A stretch of 64,000 nucleotides of DNA, taken from Rhodocyclus tenuis (lineage in GTDB: Bacteria; Pseudomonadota; Gammaproteobacteria; Burkholderiales; Rhodocyclaceae). Where the stretch lies: contig NZ_JACIGE010000003.1 of NCBI RefSeq assembly GCF_014197755.1, forward strand, positions 124,001 through 188,000. The letters are read 5' to 3'. The position numbers and the translations under genes were made by a program. Below are positions 37,104 through 48,561 of the stretch, piece by piece (position 1 is the first letter of the stretch; every line of letters begins with the position of its first letter). The notes under the pieces were generated by a model, which was not told the origin of the DNA, ran no database searches, and saw only the letters and a program-made list of their open reading frames with translations.

Positions 37104-38012
37104 CTAGGCGCCGTTCAGCGCCCAGTAGCTCGGCTCACTGTAGCTTTCCTTGAGCAGGTCGATGAACAGGCGCACGCGCAGCGGCAGATGCCGGCGTTGC
37201 GGAAAAACCGCGTAGATACCCATCGGCGGCGCCTGCCAGGCATCGAGCACCGAGCTCAGCCGGCCTTCCTGCAGATCCTGTCCGACCTCCCACAAGGACC
37301 GCCAGGCGAGCCCCTTGCCGGCGAGAGCCCACTCATGCAACACCGCGCCATCGTTGCATTCGAAGCGGCCGCCGACCTTGCGCGTTTCCAGCTCACCGCT
37401 CTCCGGGTCGCGGAACACCCAGCCGCGCTGCTGCCCGAGCGACAGGCAATTGTGCCGCGCCAGATCGGCCGGCGTGCGCGGCACACCGCACGCGACCAGA
37501 TACGCCGGGCTGGCGACGACCATGCGCCGCATTTCGCCGAGCCGGACGCTGACCAGGCTGGAATCCTGCAATTCGCCGATACGCACGGCGCAGTCGATGT
37601 TCTCATTGACCAGATCGACGAGGCGGTCAGACAGATCGAGATTGACCGTGACTTCAGGGTTGGCCTGCATGAACGCGCCAACCAGCGGCGCGACATGGCG
37701 GCGGCCGAATCCGGCTGGCGCCGACACGCGCAACTGGCCGCTCGCCTTGACGCCACCGAGCGACACCGCCGCCTCGGCGTTGGCCAGATCGTTGAGCACG
37801 CGCTGGCAGTCTTCGAGGAAGGCCTGTCCCTCGAAGGTGAGCGTCAGCTTGCGCGTCGTCCGTACCATCAACTTGACGCCGAGGCGCGCTTCCAGTGCAT
37901 CGAGGCGGCGGCCAACAATGGCCGGCGTCACCCCTTCGGCACGCGCCGCGGCGGAAAGACTGCCGCGCGTGGCCACGCTGACAAAGGCGCCGATCTGCTT
38001 GAAGGTATCCAT
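37104..38012 (-). CDS. LysR-family transcriptional regulator
   Basis: This 302-residue regulator has an N-terminal winged helix-turn-helix (residues 1-60: AFVSVATRGSLSAAARAEGV, then TPAIVGRRLDALEARLGVKL) and a substrate-binding domain (about 90-295) with LRVSAPAGFGRRHVAPLV and a DCAVRIGEL segment. It belongs to the subgroup that includes regulators like DsdC/CrgA-type LysR proteins. Its ATG borders a 6-base-arm inverted repeat (38014-38029), a natural autoregulatory site. It is transcribed away from the TauE-aceB genes and may control them; that is inference. Confidence 0.93.
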   Translation of the reverse strand: MDTFKQIGAFVSVATRGSLSAAARAEGVTPAIVGRRLDALEARLGVKLMVRTTRKLTLTFEGQAFLEDCQRVLNDLANAEAAVSLGGVKASGQLRVSAPAGFGRRHVAPLVGAFMQANPEVTVNLDLSDRLVDLVNENIDCAVRIGELQDSSLVSVRLGEMRRMVVASPAYLVACGVPRTPADLARHNCLSLGQQRGWVFRDPESGELETRKVGGRFECNDGAVLHEWALAGKGLAWRSLWEVGQDLQEGRLSSVLDAWQAPPMGIYAVFPQRRHLPLRVRLFIDLLKESYSEPSYWALNGA

Positions 38013-38013
38013 A

Positions 38014-38029
38014 ACTTAATACTTTAAGT
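38014..38029. promoter_or_regulatory. Inverted repeat ACTTAA-N4-TTAAGT at the LysR gene start
   Basis: It lies directly 5' of the LysR ATG (minus strand) in an AT-rich island between the divergent genes. Such short dyads close to LysR starts often serve autoregulation. Confidence 0.45.
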
Positions 38030-38067
38030 AAAAGATCATTCGCCCGCAACGCGTCTTATATTTTGTT

Positions 38068-38271
38068 ATGAGCAACAATAAACTGCATGACATTGAACTC
38101 TGCACGGGATTTCGCATCCTGATGCAATCCGACTGCCACTCGTATCCGCCAATGATCGCTACCGCCACCTTTACCACAGCCCGCCCGACCGCCCGCCTTC
38201 GCCGTCTCGTGCCGATCGCTGCGTACGCGCCTACCGGCAGCGCTCGGCCGGCGAAGGCCGGAGCACGCTGA
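38068..38271 (+). CDS. Possible small leader ORF upstream of the TauE gene
   Basis: A 67-codon frame begins MSNNKLHDIELCTGFRILMQ and ends with TGA one base before the TauE ATG. TATATT lies 5 nt before its ATG, so it could be leaderless and translationally coupled to TauE. Its C-terminal half is Arg/Ala-rich and may be a chance frame in GC-rich DNA. It resembles no family I know. Confidence 0.25.
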   Translation: MSNNKLHDIELCTGFRILMQSDCHSYPPMIATATFTTARPTARLRRLVPIAAYAPTGSARPAKAGAR

Positions 38272-38272
38272 G

Positions 38273-39052
38273 ATGGATCTGGCGCTGATGCTCCTCGTCG
38301 CCGGCGGCGCCTTTCTCGCCGGCGGCATGAACGCGCTGGCCGGCGGCGGCACCTTCTTTTCCTTCCCCGCCCTGCTCGCCGCCGGCGTGCCGCCGGTGAT
38401 GGCCAACGCCACCAATACCGTCGGCCTGTGCCCGGCCAGCCTTGTCAGCGCCTGGACCTACCGGCGCGAGGCAATGCGCCACGGCCGCTGGGCGATCCTG
38501 CTGATCGTCGTCTCGCTGATCGGCGGCATCGTTGGCGGGCTGCTGCTGCTGGCGACGTCGAACGCCGCCTTCTCGAAGCTGATTCCCTGGCTGCTGCTCG
38601 TCGCCACCGCGCTGTTTGCCTTCAGCGGGCAGATCTCGAAACGGCTCACCCGGATTCGGCAGCGCCTCGGCAGCACGCAGGCACAAACACCGGGCGGTGT
38701 CGGCGGCGCGATATTCCAGCTGGTGGTGGCGATCTACGGCGGTTTCTTCGGCGCCGGCATGGGCATCCTGACGCTCGCCGCCTTGTCCATACAAGGCTTC
38801 GAAGACATCCAGGAAATCAACGCACTGAAGAACCTGACTTCCGGCATCAACTATGCCGTCTCGTCGGCGACTTTCATCATCGCTGGCGCGATCAGCTGGC
38901 CGCACGCGCTGGTGATGCTCGTTACGGCGATGGCCGGCGGCTGGGCGGGTGCCTCGCTTGCCCGCCGCCTGCCGGCGCTGTGGCTGCGCCGGCTGGTCGT
39001 CGCCGTCGGCAGCGCGCTGACGCTCATCTATTTCATCAAGACGTACTTCTGA
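38273..39052 (+). CDS. TauE/SafE (TSUP) family membrane transporter
   Basis: This 259-residue inner-membrane protein has about seven to eight hydrophobic segments. Family marks are AGGMNALAGGGTFFSFPALLA, ANATNTVGLCPASLVSAW and, in the second half, GGFFGAGMGILTLAAL. TSUP proteins export anions such as sulfite, sulfoacetate or small organic acids. Its position just ahead of malate synthase (23 nt between genes) suggests cotranscription, perhaps moving a C2/C4 acid, but substrate is not determined. A cysteine lies in the NTVGLCPAS segment. Confidence 0.9.
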   Translation: MDLALMLLVAGGAFLAGGMNALAGGGTFFSFPALLAAGVPPVMANATNTVGLCPASLVSAWTYRREAMRHGRWAILLIVVSLIGGIVGGLLLLATSNAAFSKLIPWLLLVATALFAFSGQISKRLTRIRQRLGSTQAQTPGGVGGAIFQLVVAIYGGFFGAGMGILTLAALSIQGFEDIQEINALKNLTSGINYAVSSATFIIAGAISWPHALVMLVTAMAGGWAGASLARRLPALWLRRLVVAVGSALTLIYFIKTYF

Positions 39053-39075
39053 ACGACAACAGACAAGGAGACCCC

Positions 39076-40674
<1,599 letters not shown>

Positions 40675-40694
40675 TCGCTTCACGCAATACCTCT

Positions 40695-40724
40695 GGCGAG
40701 GCGCGTCAGCCGACGCGTCTCGCC
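40695..40724 (+). terminator. Strong hairpin after aceB
   Basis: The 13-bp arms (one G-U pair) begin GGCGAG and end CTCGCC around an AGCC loop. The following TTTT is about 13 nt away, so termination may be imperfect or rely on another factor. Confidence 0.5.
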
Positions 40725-40849
40725 CGTCCCCGAAAGTTTTCGCCAAGCATCCTCGGTTCTTGCCGCCCAGCTCAGCGCTCGCCAACTCCCGGCAAAAGGC
40801 GTAGAACACGGCGCATCACTTACAGGCCTCCCGCCTGCCGGAAACACCA

Positions 40850-41209
40850 ATGATCGCCGCGCTTGCCCTCTTCCTCTGCTGCCAGTTGCTCGGCGAAACG
40901 CTCGCCGTGCTGCTGCAGCTACCCGTGCCGGGCCCGGTACTCGGCATGATTTTCCTGTTCGTCTGGCTGCTCGCACGCGGCGGACCGCAGGAGTCCGAGC
41001 GGCGCACCGCCGCCGGCCTGCTGCAGCACCTGCCGCTGCTCTTCGTGCCGGCCGGCACCGGCGTTCTGCTGCACCTGCACCGGTTGGCCGACGAAGCGCT
41101 GCCGATCGCCGTCGCGCTGATCGTCAGCACCCTGCTCGGACTCGCCGTCGCCGGGCTGACGCTGGCGTGGTTCAGCCGCCGGCGCAGCTCTGCGCACACG
41201 CAGCAATGA
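40850..41209 (+). CDS. lrgA: CidA/LrgA family holin-like membrane protein
   Basis: This 119-residue protein begins MIAALALFLCCQLLGETLAV and has about four membrane segments, with PVPGPVLGMIFLFVWL and LPLLFVPAGTGVLLHL conserved. LrgA/CidA proteins were first described as holin-like regulators of murein hydrolases; more recent work links LrgAB to pyruvate transport. The second view fits a region rich in C2/C3-acid metabolism, but I cannot decide. It is followed 14 nt later by lrgB. Confidence 0.9.
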   Translation: MIAALALFLCCQLLGETLAVLLQLPVPGPVLGMIFLFVWLLARGGPQESERRTAAGLLQHLPLLFVPAGTGVLLHLHRLADEALPIAVALIVSTLLGLAVAGLTLAWFSRRRSSAHTQQ

Positions 41210-41222
41210 GCGGGGGCGCACG

Positions 41223-41975
41223 ATGCCCCCAGTGATCGGCGGACACCCCGCCCACGATATCTGGGTATATCTGGAAACGCAGCCGCTGCTCTGGCTGACG
41301 CTGACGCTGGTCGCCTACGCTGCTGCCTTCGCGTTGCAGCGCCGCCTGCGCGGCCACCCGGCGGCCAATCCGGTGCTGATCGCCGTCGCCCTGTTGGCGA
41401 CGGTGCTGCTCGCCACCGGCACGCCTTACGCGCGCTACTTCGAAGGCGCGCAGTTCGTACACTTCCTGCTCGGCCCGGCCACTGTTGCGCTCGCGGTGCC
41501 GCTTTACGGCCAGCGGCAGCGCATCGTCGAACGCGCTGGACCGATCGCCATCGCGCTGGTCGCCGGTTCGCTGGCCGCGGCGCTGTCGGCGTGCCTGATC
41601 GCCGCCGCGCTCGGCGCCAGTCCGGCAACGATCGCCTCGCTGGCACCGAAATCGGTAACGACGCCGATCGCCATGGGCATCGCCGAACGCATCGGCGGGC
41701 TCGCTTCGCTGACCGCCGTCGTCGTCATCCTCACCGGCATCCTCGGCGCCGTCGTCGGCAGCGGCCTGCTGCGCCGCCTCGGCGTGCGCGACGACGCTAG
41801 TGTCGGCTTCGCGCTCGGACTCGCCGCGCACGGCATCGGCTCGGCGCGCGCGCTGCAGATCAGCGAGGAAGCGGGCGCTTTCGCAGCACTGGCGATGGGT
41901 CTTGGCGGCGCCTTCGCGGCGTTGACGCTGCCTTGGCTGGTGCCGCCGCTGCTGCCACTGCTTGCCGGCCACTGA
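41223..41975 (+). CDS. lrgB: LrgB family membrane protein
   Basis: This 250-residue protein has about eight membrane segments. Conserved LrgB parts are FLLGPATVALAVPLYGQRQ, LAPKSVTTPIAMGIAERIGG, and LGLAAHGIGSARAL. It is the partner of LrgA just upstream. The pair may form a pyruvate/short acid exporter-importer or a holin-type complex. The next gene starts 20 nt after its stop. Confidence 0.93.
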   Translation: MPPVIGGHPAHDIWVYLETQPLLWLTLTLVAYAAAFALQRRLRGHPAANPVLIAVALLATVLLATGTPYARYFEGAQFVHFLLGPATVALAVPLYGQRQRIVERAGPIAIALVAGSLAAALSACLIAAALGASPATIASLAPKSVTTPIAMGIAERIGGLASLTAVVVILTGILGAVVGSGLLRRLGVRDDASVGFALGLAAHGIGSARALQISEEAGAFAALAMGLGGAFAALTLPWLVPPLLPLLAGH

Positions 41976-41994
41976 AGTAGCAGACGCGACCCCG

Positions 41995-42930
41995 ATGGAA
42001 ATCCTGATCGACATCATCCTGCGCGCCGGCCGCTCGGCGGTCGAATTGTCGCTGTTCGTGCTGCTGCCGATCATGGTCGTCATGCTCGCGCTGATGCGCC
42101 TGCTCGAAGCCAGGGGCGCGCTCGACTGGCTGGTGGCGCGACTGGCGCCGCTGCTCAGGCCACTTGGACTGACCGGGCTCGGCGTCTTCGCTGCGCTGCA
42201 GGTGAGCTTCGTCAGCTTTGCCGCGCCGGTGGCGACGCTGACGATGATGGAGAGCCGCGGCACCTCGTCGCGGCATCTGGCAGCAACGCTGGCGATGGTG
42301 ATGTCCATGGCGCAGGCCAACGTCGTCTTCCCGCTGGTGGCGCTCGGCCTCGACCTCGGCCGTACGCTGCTGCTCTCGCTCATCGGCGGACTGGTCGCCG
42401 CAGCGGCCACCTATCATCTCTTCGGCCGCCAGCTCGACGCCAGCGAAGCCGTTCTCGACGAACACCTGCAGCACGCGCAGGCCGCAGACGCGAAGGGTGT
42501 TCTCGACGTGATCAACCGCGCCGGCGCCGAAGCCTTCAGGATCGCCGTCGGCGCCATCCCGATGCTGGTGCTGTCGCTGGTCGTCGTCACCGCGCTGCGC
42601 AGCGCCGGCGCCATCGATGCGCTGACGTCAGCGCTGGCGCCAGCACTCAGCTATGCCGGCGTCGACCCGGTGCTGGTGCTGCCGACGCTGACCAAGTTGC
42701 TCGCCGGCGGCACGGCGATGATGGGCGTGATGGACGAAATGCTGAAGAGCGGCGCGGCGACGCCGGCCTTGATGAACGCCAGCGCCGGTTTCCTCATCCA
42801 CCCGCTCGATATCCCCGGCGTCGCCGTGCTCATCTCGGCCGGCCGGCGTACCGCCGCCGTCTGGAAGCCGGCGGCGCTTGGTGCGGCAGTCGGCATCGGC
42901 TGTCGCATGCTCGGGCAGGCGCTGCTCTAG
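41995..42930 (+). CDS. Nucleoside-recognition (Gate) domain membrane protein
   Basis: This 311-residue membrane protein begins MEILIDIILRAGRSAVELSL. It has two related Gate-type halves: VSFVSFAAPVATLTMMESRG in the first and GGTAMMGVMDEMLKSG with NASAGFLIHPLDIPGVAVL in the second, separated by a soluble loop (about residues 140-180). Gate/nucleoside-recognition proteins occur in spore-maturation proteins SpmA/B, FeoB and nucleoside transporters. The substrate here is unknown. A longer start at 41962 would overlap lrgB and is less likely. Confidence 0.85.
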   Translation: MEILIDIILRAGRSAVELSLFVLLPIMVVMLALMRLLEARGALDWLVARLAPLLRPLGLTGLGVFAALQVSFVSFAAPVATLTMMESRGTSSRHLAATLAMVMSMAQANVVFPLVALGLDLGRTLLLSLIGGLVAAAATYHLFGRQLDASEAVLDEHLQHAQAADAKGVLDVINRAGAEAFRIAVGAIPMLVLSLVVVTALRSAGAIDALTSALAPALSYAGVDPVLVLPTLTKLLAGGTAMMGVMDEMLKSGAATPALMNASAGFLIHPLDIPGVAVLISAGRRTAAVWKPAALGAAVGIGCRMLGQALL

Positions 42931-42946
42931 AGCCTGCCGGACGCAC

Positions 42947-43390
42947 TCACATCGTGTGCCAGCCGTGCGCTTCCGGCTGAAAGGGAATGGCAGCGATTAC
43001 CCAGCGCGTACCAGCAAAGCCGGCCTCGTCAATGTGGACTTCCTCGCCGACACGACGGCCGAAAACTGCTGCCCCCACGGAACTGAAGATCGAGCAGCAC
43101 AGCTCGTCGGGATCGCTGTCTTCGGGATAAACCAGCGTCAGCTCGCAAGTGCGGCTGCCGTCGACGGCATGCAGCGAGACTGTCGAGTTCATCGTCACCA
43201 GATCGGCCGGTACCGCCTGTGGCGGCAGCACGACCGCCTGACATACGCGACGCAACACCTCGCGCGCACGCGGCACGGCGTCGTCGCCGCGCCCGCAGGC
43301 GCGCTCGATCAGCGGCACCAGCCGCTGCCGATCCAGACTGTTGATGAAATGCGCCGCATCGGCGGCTTCGTTGAGGCTGCTGTGATTCAT
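42947..43390 (-). CDS. rnk: Rnk/GreA-GreB C-terminal-domain regulator
   Basis: This 147-residue protein begins MNHSSLNEAADAAHFINSLD with a helical N-terminal part and ends with a GreA/GreB-type C-terminal domain: VTMNSTVSLHAVDG, ELTLVYPEDSDPDELCCS and SSVGAAVFGRRVGEEVHI. Rnk-type proteins bind RNA polymerase near the secondary channel but lack the Gre coiled coil, and were named as regulators of nucleoside diphosphate kinase. The ATG has a strong ribosome site (AGGAGAAGGAA). It converges with the nucleoside-recognition gene. Confidence 0.9.
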   Translation of the reverse strand: MNHSSLNEAADAAHFINSLDRQRLVPLIERACGRGDDAVPRAREVLRRVCQAVVLPPQAVPADLVTMNSTVSLHAVDGSRTCELTLVYPEDSDPDELCCSIFSSVGAAVFGRRVGEEVHIDEAGFAGTRWVIAAIPFQPEAHGWHTM

Positions 43391-43683
43391 TTCCTTCTCC
43401 TGTTTTGCCTGATCACAAGACAGCCGGCGAGGAGTGCCAGCGTCCGCGAATGTGTCCACAAAGGTGCCCAAAGTGGGCGTCCTGCATGCACCGGCGCCAG
43501 CGCCGGCGTCCTTCGCCCGGCGCTGGCCGATCATTCGATCAGCGCAAACGCCGGGCAGCAGAAAGGCAGGCGGCAGCAAGCCGCACACCGGTCGGCCACA
43601 GCGCCAGCGGCGCAGCGGCCGCGCGGGAGCGCGGACAGGAGAGGGAGGAGGAGAAAAAAGCCGGCATCGCTTCGGGAAAATCA
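43391..43683. other. Gene-free gap between rnk and icd
   Basis: About 290 nt. It should contain the rnk promoter on the minus strand, but no clear site was seen. It is GC-rich with several short dyads (for example CCGGCGCCAGCGCCGG around 43483). On the minus strand a T-run is followed by CTCCTCCTCCCTCTCC (about 43637-43652), a C-rich pattern with no clear hairpin-terminator unit around it. Confidence 0.4.
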
Positions 43684-43706
43684 GGCGCCGGAATCGCTCC
43701 GGCGCC
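43684..43706 (-). terminator. Rho-independent terminator of icd
   Basis: Nine-base arms (GGCGCCGGA with TCCGGCGCC) and a 5-nt loop, followed on the minus strand by TGATTTT. It lies 7 nt after the icd stop. Confidence 0.75.
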
Positions 43707-43712
43707 GACAGC

Positions 43713-44945
<1,233 letters not shown>

Positions 44946-45335
44946 TCCGACTCCATGCGAGGTTGATTGTGTCAGGTTGTCGATGTGTACCGCAGACTTG
45001 CCCGGCCGGCGAGCGCAGGAAAGCTGCAGCAAAAGATAGCGGGGAAAGCGCCCACGATCCTCTCCGACAGAAAAACGGGGCCAAAAGTTGCGGTGAATGC
45101 CGCTACGGGTAAGCACCGGCAGCGCAACGACGGAGCGAAGCGAAGGATGGCTTCGACGGCCCGGATTATGGCGCCAAAACGCGCGCTTCGCCAGCGCCGG
45201 GGCGCTTTTCGCCAGGCCACGACGGCCCGACAGCGACGCCGGACGGCGCTTGCCACGAGCGCCCCCGGCTTGCCCGGAGGCGATAAGCAGCGATGCTACA
45301 ATCAGCGGCGACTTCCCTCAGCAAAGCCCGCCCGC
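44946..45335. promoter_or_regulatory. Divergent icd/aceK control region
   Basis: This 390-bp gap has no gene. TACAAT at 45297-45302 is the best -10 for aceK; TTGCCC at 45270-45275 is 21 bp upstream, longer than normal. For icd, CATAAT on the minus strand (45170-45165) is a candidate -10. No known riboswitch or operator was recognised. Confidence 0.4.
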
Positions 45336-47123
45336 ATGGATATCGCCAAGCTCCACAACCCGCTTGCCCACTGCATGGCCGCGGTGATGATCGACGGCTT
45401 CAACCGTCACTACCGGCTGATCCGCGAGTATGCGCGCGAAGCCAAGGGGCTCTATGAGGCGGCCGACTGGAAAGGCGCGCAGCACGGCGTGCGCGAGCGC
45501 ATCCGCTCCTACGACGACCGGGTGCACGAGACGCTCGGGCAATTGCGCGAAATCCTCGGCGGCGAAACGCTCGATGACGACGGCTGGCAGCAACTGAAGT
45601 TCTACTACATCGGCCACCTGATCAACCACAAGCAGCCGGAACTTGCCGAAACCTTCTTCAACTCGGTATGCGGCAAGCTGCTCGATCGCAGCTATTACAA
45701 CAACGACTACATCTTCGCCCGGCCGGCGGCGTCGACCGAGTACATCGACTCCGATCCGCCGACCTACTCCAGCTACTACCCGATGCAGCATGGCCTGCGC
45801 AACGCCATCCGCCGCATCATCCTCGACTTCGACTGGACGCTGCCCTTCGAGAACCTTGAGCGCGACATCAGCTACCTGATGCGCGCGCTGAAGCGCCATT
45901 TCGGCGATTGGCCAAAGGCCGAGGCCAACGCACAGATCCAGGTGCTCTATTCGGCCTTCTACCGCAACAAGGCGGCCTACATCATCGGCACCGCGGTCAA
46001 CGGCCACCAGGAATATCCGTTCGCCGTGCCGGTCCTGCACACCGAGCGCGGCGAACTGATCATCGACACCATCCTGCTCGACGCCTGGCGCATCGGCCTG
46101 CTCTTCTCGCTGTCGCGCGCCTATTTCATGGTCGACATGGAGGTGCCGTCGGCCTACGTCAAGTTCCTGCGCAACATCATGCCGACCAAGCCGCGTTCCG
46201 AGATCTACACCATGCTCGGCCTCGGCAAGCAGGGCAAGATCCTGTTCTTCCGCGACCTGATGCAGCACCTGCGCCACTCGGAAGACCAGTTCATCATTGC
46301 CCACGGCATTCGCGGGCTGGTCATGCTGGTGTTCACGCTGCAGTCCTACCCCTACGTCTTCAAGGTAATCAAGGACGTCTTCGGCAGCAGCAAGGACACC
46401 GACCGCGCGACGGTGCAGGCCAAGTACCTGCTGGTGAAGCAGGTGGACCGCGTCGGCCGCATGGCCGATACGCTCGAGTTCTCGCACGTGGCGCTGCCGA
46501 AGAAGCGCTTCTCGGCCGAACTGCTCGAAGAGTTGCGCACGCTGGCGCCGTCGATGATCGACGAGGAAGGCGACGACATCATCATCAAGCACGTCTACAT
46601 CGAGCGGCGCATGGTGCCGCTCAACATCTACCTTGATCGCGCCATACCCGAGCAGATCGACGACGTCGTCCTCGAATACGGCAACTCGATCCGCGAACTG
46701 GCCAGCGCCAACATCTTCCCCGGCGACATGCTGTGGAAGAACTTCGGCGTCACCCGCTACGGTCGCGTCGTCTTCTACGACTACGACGAAATCGAGTACA
46801 TGACCGACTGCAACTTCCGCGACATTCCCGAGGCGCCGTATCCGGAAATGGAGATGTCCGGTGAGCCCTGGTACTCGGTGGCGAAGAACGATGTCTTCCC
46901 TGAGGAATTCGCCGCCTTCCTGCTCGGCGATCCGCGCGTACGCACGGCCTTTCTCAAGCGGCACCGCGATCTGCTCAGCCCGGCCTTCTGGAAGGAAAAG
47001 CAGCGACGCATCCGCGAGGGGCACGTCGAGGACTTCTTTCCCTACCCGGAATCGATCCGTTTCTGCCGCGTTTTCGCGGCGCGGCGAACCGCCAATACCC
47101 GGCGCAACGGCCGTCCGGCTTGA
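45336..47123 (+). CDS. aceK: Isocitrate dehydrogenase kinase/phosphatase
   Basis: This 595-residue bifunctional enzyme phosphorylates Icd to send isocitrate to the glyoxylate bypass and reverses this when energy is needed. The ATP-binding segment GLGKQGKILFFRDL and the kinase core VYIERRMVPLNIYLDRAI, NIFPGDMLWKNFGVTRYGRVVFYDYDE (in pieces) are clear. The N-terminal regulatory domain occupies about residues 1-300. The ATG at 45336 lies 34 nt after a TACAAT -10. It is not in an aceBAK operon but sits divergent to icd. A two-way terminator follows. Confidence 0.97.
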   Translation: MDIAKLHNPLAHCMAAVMIDGFNRHYRLIREYAREAKGLYEAADWKGAQHGVRERIRSYDDRVHETLGQLREILGGETLDDDGWQQLKFYYIGHLINHKQPELAETFFNSVCGKLLDRSYYNNDYIFARPAASTEYIDSDPPTYSSYYPMQHGLRNAIRRIILDFDWTLPFENLERDISYLMRALKRHFGDWPKAEANAQIQVLYSAFYRNKAAYIIGTAVNGHQEYPFAVPVLHTERGELIIDTILLDAWRIGLLFSLSRAYFMVDMEVPSAYVKFLRNIMPTKPRSEIYTMLGLGKQGKILFFRDLMQHLRHSEDQFIIAHGIRGLVMLVFTLQSYPYVFKVIKDVFGSSKDTDRATVQAKYLLVKQVDRVGRMADTLEFSHVALPKKRFSAELLEELRTLAPSMIDEEGDDIIIKHVYIERRMVPLNIYLDRAIPEQIDDVVLEYGNSIRELASANIFPGDMLWKNFGVTRYGRVVFYDYDEIEYMTDCNFRDIPEAPYPEMEMSGEPWYSVAKNDVFPEEFAAFLLGDPRVRTAFLKRHRDLLSPAFWKEKQRRIREGHVEDFFPYPESIRFCRVFAARRTANTRRNGRPA

Positions 47124-47213
47124 AGCAGCACCCGGCCGCGAGCGCCGGCGCTGCGATGCAGCGACCGGCACGCCGCCGACAAGCCGCAGCGCCGCGACAG
47201 CGAGTCACCGACG

Positions 47214-47243
47214 AAAAAAATCCCGCCGCAGCGGGATTTTTTT
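47214..47243. terminator. Two-way terminator between aceK and rpmG
   Basis: TCCCGC and GCGGGA arms around CGCA, with a run of A on the left and T on the right, so it works for aceK on the plus strand and rpmG on the minus strand. Confidence 0.9.
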
Positions 47244-47268
47244 CAAGCCTGTCAGGAACAGCCCGGGA

Positions 47269-47424
47269 TTATTTGAGCTTGGTTTCCTTGTAGGTCACGT
47301 GCTTGCGCGCCTTCGGATCGTACTTCTTGATCTCCAGCTTTTCGGGCTTGGTGCGCTTGTTCTTGGTCGTCGTGTAGAAATGACCGGTGCCGGCGGTCGA
47401 TTCGAGCTTGATCTTTTCACGCAT
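47269..47424 (-). CDS. rpmG: 50S ribosomal protein L33
   Basis: This 51-residue protein reads [20 protein letters not shown] and ends [14 protein letters not shown]. It is the short, very basic L33 of the large subunit, of the cysteine-free type (no CxxC pairs), so it does not bind zinc. It lies 22 nt after rpmB on the minus strand, the usual rpmB-rpmG pair. The ribosome site GAGG precedes the ATG. Confidence 0.97.
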   Translation of the reverse strand: MREKIKLESTAGTGHFYTTTKNKRTKPEKLEIKKYDPKARKHVTYKETKLK

Positions 47425-47446
47425 GGTCGAGGCTCCTCAGTGGCGT

Positions 47447-47680
47447 TCAGATTTCGCCGCGAGCGCGCAGATCTGCGAGCGTCTCGTCGATGCCGTTCTT
47501 GTCGATCGTGCGCAGCGCAGCTGCCGACACGCGCAGACGCACCCAGCGATTCTCGCTTTCGACCCAGAAACGGCGATATTGCAGATTCGGGAGGAAGCGG
47601 CGCTTCGTTCTGTTGTTGGCATGGGACACATTGTTCCCAACCATCGGGCCCTTGCCCGTTACCTGGCAAACACGCGCCAT
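47447..47680 (-). CDS. rpmB: 50S ribosomal protein L28
   Basis: This 77-residue protein begins [20 protein letters not shown], followed by [19 protein letters not shown]. The single early cysteine is not part of a zinc motif. It is first gene of rpmB-rpmG, with GGAG about 8 nt before the ATG and a good sigma-70 promoter upstream. Confidence 0.97.
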   Translation of the reverse strand: MARVCQVTGKGPMVGNNVSHANNRTKRRFLPNLQYRRFWVESENRWVRLRVSAAALRTIDKNGIDETLADLRARGEI

Positions 47681-47719
47681 GATTGTCGCTCCAATTGATG
47701 CGGGATAAGAAAGCCGGCG

Positions 47720-47749
47720 ATTCTATCGTAAAGCCCCCGGAAGACTCAA
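47720..47749 (-). promoter_or_regulatory. Sigma-70 promoter of rpmB-rpmG
   Basis: On the minus strand TTGAGT (47749-47744) and TAGAAT (47725-47720) are separated by 18 bp. Expected start near 47713 gives a leader of about 33 nt. Confidence 0.7.
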
Positions 47750-47821
47750 GCCCTTTTTGGGAAAAGTGCCTGAGCGGAGAGAACTTGCGACGTCCGGCGC
47801 GGCGGCGTCGGCGGACATCGC

Positions 47822-48499
47822 TCAGAGCAGGCCGCGTTCGGCGAAGGATAGCGGCAAAGCCGTTCCGGCGACGATGAAATGATCAAGCACGCGCACATCA
47901 ATGAGCGCCAGCGCCTGCTTCAGCTCGTGCGTCAGCGCCTCGTCGGCGCGCGAGGGCTCGGCGACGCCGGACGGATGGTTGTGCGCGAGGATCACCGCCG
48001 CAGCGTTATGCGCCAGCGCGATCTTGACGACCTCGCGCGGGTACACCGAGGTCTGCGTCAGCGTGCCGCGGAACAGCTCTTCGGCGCTGATGAGGCGATT
48101 CTGCGCATCGACCCACAGCGCGAAGAACACCTCGTGCTGCAAGCCGGCAAGACGCAGGCGCAGATAGTCGCGCACAGCGCCCGGCGAAGAAAAGACGGTG
48201 GCTGCGCGCAACTCGGCATTGAGCGAGCGCTTGGCCATTTCGAGCACGGCCTGCAATTGCACGTACTTGGCCGGCCCCATGCCGGAGACCTTGGCGAGTT
48301 CGTCCTGCGTCGCCGCAAAGAGCCGCGCCAGACTGCCGAAACGTTCGATCAGTTCGCGCGCCAGATCGACGGCGCTCTTGCCGCGAACGCCGACGCGCAG
48401 GAAGATGGCGAGCAGTTCGGCGTCCGACAAGGCCGCCGCCCCCTGCGCCAGGAGCCGCTCACGCGGACGTTCGCCGACCGGCCAGTCACTGATCGCCAC
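47822..48499 (-). CDS. radC: RadC-family JAB-domain protein
   Basis: This 225-residue protein starts at a GTG ([20 protein letters not shown]). An N-terminal helix-hairpin-helix (about residues 15-95, with [20 protein letters not shown]) precedes the JAB/MPN metal-binding domain with HNHPSG ([17 protein letters not shown], about residues 172-180) and a later aspartate in [11 protein letters not shown]. It was once called a DNA repair protein; its true role is not settled. It is divergent to coaBC, and a GGGGA site precedes the GTG. Confidence 0.93.
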   Translation of the reverse strand: MAISDWPVGERPRERLLAQGAAALSDAELLAIFLRVGVRGKSAVDLARELIERFGSLARLFAATQDELAKVSGMGPAKYVQLQAVLEMAKRSLNAELRAATVFSSPGAVRDYLRLRLAGLQHEVFFALWVDAQNRLISAEELFRGTLTQTSVYPREVVKIALAHNAAAVILAHNHPSGVAEPSRADEALTHELKQALALIDVRVLDHFIVAGTALPLSFAERGLL

Positions 48500-48561
48500 G
48501 ACGGATTCCCCAGTAGAATTATCGCCTTCGCCATTCTATTCACGCCCCAGGAAAAACGCAT

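Noticed and set aside
43637-43652. C-rich CTCCTCCTCCCTCTCC on the minus strand between icd and rnk, resembling the sRNA linker
   Set aside because: No paired hairpin and terminator unit like those at 53.2-53.8 kb surrounds it; it may only be a polypyrimidine stretch.
45318-47171. 617-codon minus-strand frame opposite aceK
   Set aside because: Antisense shadow; aceK is clearly the real gene.
48514-48538. Paired TAGAAT boxes on both strands between radC and coaBC
   Set aside because: No -35 at proper distance on either strand, so I did not list them as promoters.
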